Shown: positions 4,885-6,118 of the stretch, in pieces
How positions within the stretch are numbered: position 1 is the first letter of the stretch
Layout: every line of letters begins with the position of its first letter
Assembly (NCBI GenBank): GCA_034409055.1
Contig: DAOUMU010000568.1
Location: 1-6,118, forward strand
From: DAOUMU01 sp034409055
GTDB lineage: Bacteria; Chloroflexota; Anaerolineae; 4572-78; J111
Direction: 5' to 3'
Length of the DNA stretch: 6,118 bases
The notes under the pieces: model-generated
What the model was told of the DNA's origin: nothing
Seen by the model: only the letters and a program-made list of their open reading frames with translations
Database searches by the model: none
Program-made: the position numbers and the translations under genes

Positions 4885-5850
4885 TTGACGACTTGGACTG
4901 ATCGATTACAACATTACAATCCAGATGCCAAATCCCGGGACGAGGTGATGGGGTTAGTCTTCGACATTCAGCGGTTCGCTATACACGATGGCTATGGTAT
5001 CAGGACCTTGGTGTTCCTCAAGGGTTGCCCCCTACGTTGCCTTTGGTGCCAGAACCCGGAGTCAATAGCTCACGAGCCAGAGATTGTTTACCTGGTCAGC
5101 AACTGCATCGATTGTGGCAAGTGTCTGGCGACGTGCCCGGAAGGTGCGATTCGCGAATCGGCTGAACACAAACGGATCATCGATCGTACCCGGTGCACCC
5201 TATGTGGCGAGTGCCTCAAGCTGTGCTACGCCAGTGCGATCAACATTATTGGACGTTATCTCACCGTTTCTGAGGTTCTGGCCGAGGTCGAGCGGGACCG
5301 CAAGTTCTACGAGCACTCCGGCGGTGGAGTGACCTTCTCGGGTGGCGAGCCTACCGCTCAACCGGTCTTTCTGGAGGAAGTGTGCCGTCAAGCGCAGGCA
5401 CGCTACCTGCACACAGCGATTGAAACTTGTGGTTATGTGCGCTGGAATACGTTTCGATCCATCCTGAGGTACGTGGATCTGGTCCTATACGACATCAAGC
5501 ACATGAACACGAACCAACATCGCCGGTTGACGGGAGTCCCCAACGAGCTGATTCTGGACAATCTGCAGCGCGTTGTGTCCCTGGGGCTGCCCGTGCGTGT
5601 CCGGCTGCCCCTGGTGCCCGGGTGTAACGACTCTCTAGAGAATATTCAGGCCACCGCCGCCTTTGTTACTGGCCTGCCCAAGGTACAGGCACTCGATATA
5701 TTGCCGTATCACCAGCTGGGCGAGCCTAAGTGGCGTCAACTAGGCCATCCTTACGAGCTGCACGGGGTGCCACCGCCCAACCGGGAGCACGTGTACGAGC
5801 TGGCGGACGTCGCCAGGGAGTATGACATCGAAGTTACTGTGGGAGGGTGA
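4885..5850 (+). CDS. dhaB2: Glycyl-radical enzyme activating enzyme (radical SAM)
   Basis: A 321-residue activase that should cleave S-adenosylmethionine to generate the glycyl radical on Gly775 of the adjacent dehydratase. The radical-SAM motif is C48-x3-C52-x2-C55. A ferredoxin-like insert with two [4Fe-4S] sites follows (C74, C77, C80, C84 and C104, C107, C110, C114), as in the eliminase-type activases and unlike the short pyruvate formate-lyase activase. SGGEP (152-156) is the SAM-binding strand, and DIK at 203-205 and VRVRLPLVPGCND (237-249) are family motifs. The start is TTG at 4885, set by AGGAG (4873-4877) seven bases upstream. It leaves about 22 residues before the usual family start; Met22 is a possible but less supported alternative. 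The clostridial DhaB2 is about 304 residues. The motif HDGYGIR has Tyr37 where Pro is usual. A weak start codon and separate structured leader fit low, independent expression. Pairing with the dehydratase is inferred from adjacency and subtype. Confidence 0.88.
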   Translation: MTTWTDRLQHYNPDAKSRDEVMGLVFDIQRFAIHDGYGIRTLVFLKGCPLRCLWCQNPESIAHEPEIVYLVSNCIDCGKCLATCPEGAIRESAEHKRIIDRTRCTLCGECLKLCYASAINIIGRYLTVSEVLAEVERDRKFYEHSGGGVTFSGGEPTAQPVFLEEVCRQAQARYLHTAIETCGYVRWNTFRSILRYVDLVLYDIKHMNTNQHRRLTGVPNELILDNLQRVVSLGLPVRVRLPLVPGCNDSLENIQATAAFVTGLPKVQALDILPYHQLGEPKWRQLGHPYELHGVPPPNREHVYELADVAREYDIEVTVGG

Positions 5851-5862
5851 AATAAGTCCGAC

Positions 5863-5886
5863 TCAGTGTAATAGATTCAGTGTAAT
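5863..5886. repeat. 10-bp tandem-like direct repeat
   Basis: TCAGTGTAAT occurs at 5863-5872 and 5877-5886, a 14-bp period, just after the activase stop. A small CTTAC/GTAAG hairpin (5891-5895 with 5902-5906) follows. It could be a binding site or a local duplication; no function is evident. Confidence 0.5.
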
Positions 5887-5944
5887 TATGCTTACGGCTG
5901 AGTAAGGCGAAGATTGCTTCCTCTGAAATCATCACAGAATTGCT

Positions 5945-5963
5945 AAGAAACAACCTGTTTCTT
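5945..5963. terminator. Perfect 8-bp AT-rich hairpin downstream of the activase
   Basis: AAGAAACA (5945-5952) pairs with TGTTTCTT (5956-5963) around the loop ACC, 95 bases past the activase stop and 43 bases past the end of the gene fragment on the other strand. Both genes point towards it, so it could end transcription from either side. The stem is AT-rich with no following U tract, so it is a weak terminator or simply a palindrome. Confidence 0.35.
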
Positions 5964-6005
5964 GCGAAATGAAGACCTTTAGTACCTTAGCACATTTGTT
6001 ACAAG

Positions 6006-6118
6006 TTAAGCAGGGACAGGATTTGTCAAGTTCTTTACCAACTCAAAAGAAAGTTGTTTACGCTTGCGTTTGGGTTTAAGGATGCCAAGCCATTGAGCGT
6101 TGGCGGCCAAGTAAGCCA
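6006..6118 (-). CDS. C-terminal fragment of an unidentified gene, cut by the window edge
   Basis: On the - strand an open frame enters from the right edge and stops at TAA (complement of 6006-6008). It gives 36 residues beginning AYLAANAQWLGILKP, with the very basic run KPKRKRK and ending LTNPVPA. The other two frames on this strand also run into stops (at about 6036 and 6075), so the choice rests mainly on its longer run and sensible composition. A basic C-terminal tail followed by a palindromic spacer would suit a transposase, but no catalytic motif is in view. The rest of the gene lies outside the window and no start can be given. Confidence 0.35.
   Translation of the reverse strand, partial: AYLAANAQWLGILKPKRKRKQLSFELVKNLTNPVPA

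Overview
This bacterial window centres on a two-gene glycyl-radical enzyme cassette on the + strand: a B12-independent glycerol/1,2-propanediol dehydratase (2292-4691) and its radical-SAM activating enzyme (4885-5850). A secreted protein with a dockerin-like repeat pair lies on the - strand (138-1274), and a gene fragment enters from the right edge (6006-6118, -). The organism is not identified directly. The secreted protein has a Pro/Thr linker, a dockerin-like pair not obviously tied to a cellulosome, and a C2-like tail. With about 55-60% GC in the genes and AT-richer spacers full of palindromes, this suggests an anaerobic Chloroflexota (Anaerolineae-type) bacterium. That is an inference from style, not from a marker gene.

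Layout. Positions 1-137 hold a long imperfect inverted repeat built of 7-bp units. Positions 138-1274 hold the secreted protein, transcribed leftwards. Positions 1275-2291 are a 1-kb spacer. From left to right it holds a strongly structured leader of the secreted-protein gene with an attenuator-like 20-position stem ending in a U tract; a GC-rich hairpin; a 9-bp palindromic hairpin; two nearly identical dyads 22 bp apart abutting a promoter-like sequence; a stretch (about 1740-2130) with no recognisable gene; an 81-nt imperfect palindrome of the kind scattered between bacterial genes; and a promoter-like sequence with a perfect Shine-Dalgarno for the dehydratase. Positions 4692-4884 separate dehydratase and activase and contain two stable hairpins and a TATAAT promoter candidate. 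Positions 5851-6005 have short direct and inverted repeats and no gene.

Working together. The activase should use S-adenosylmethionine and a reduced [4Fe-4S] cluster to place a radical on Gly775 of the dehydratase. The dehydratase would then remove water from glycerol (giving 3-hydroxypropionaldehyde) or from 1,2-propanediol (giving propionaldehyde) under anoxic conditions. No alcohol or aldehyde dehydrogenase, transporter, regulator or microcompartment shell gene is in the window, so the fate of the aldehyde is unknown.

Most novel-looking are non-coding elements: the three-segment, mutually exclusive pairing in the leader of the secreted-protein gene, and the structured dehydratase-activase spacer. 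The enzyme pair itself is a recognisable family, with a Tyr-to-Phe difference at an expected active-site position.
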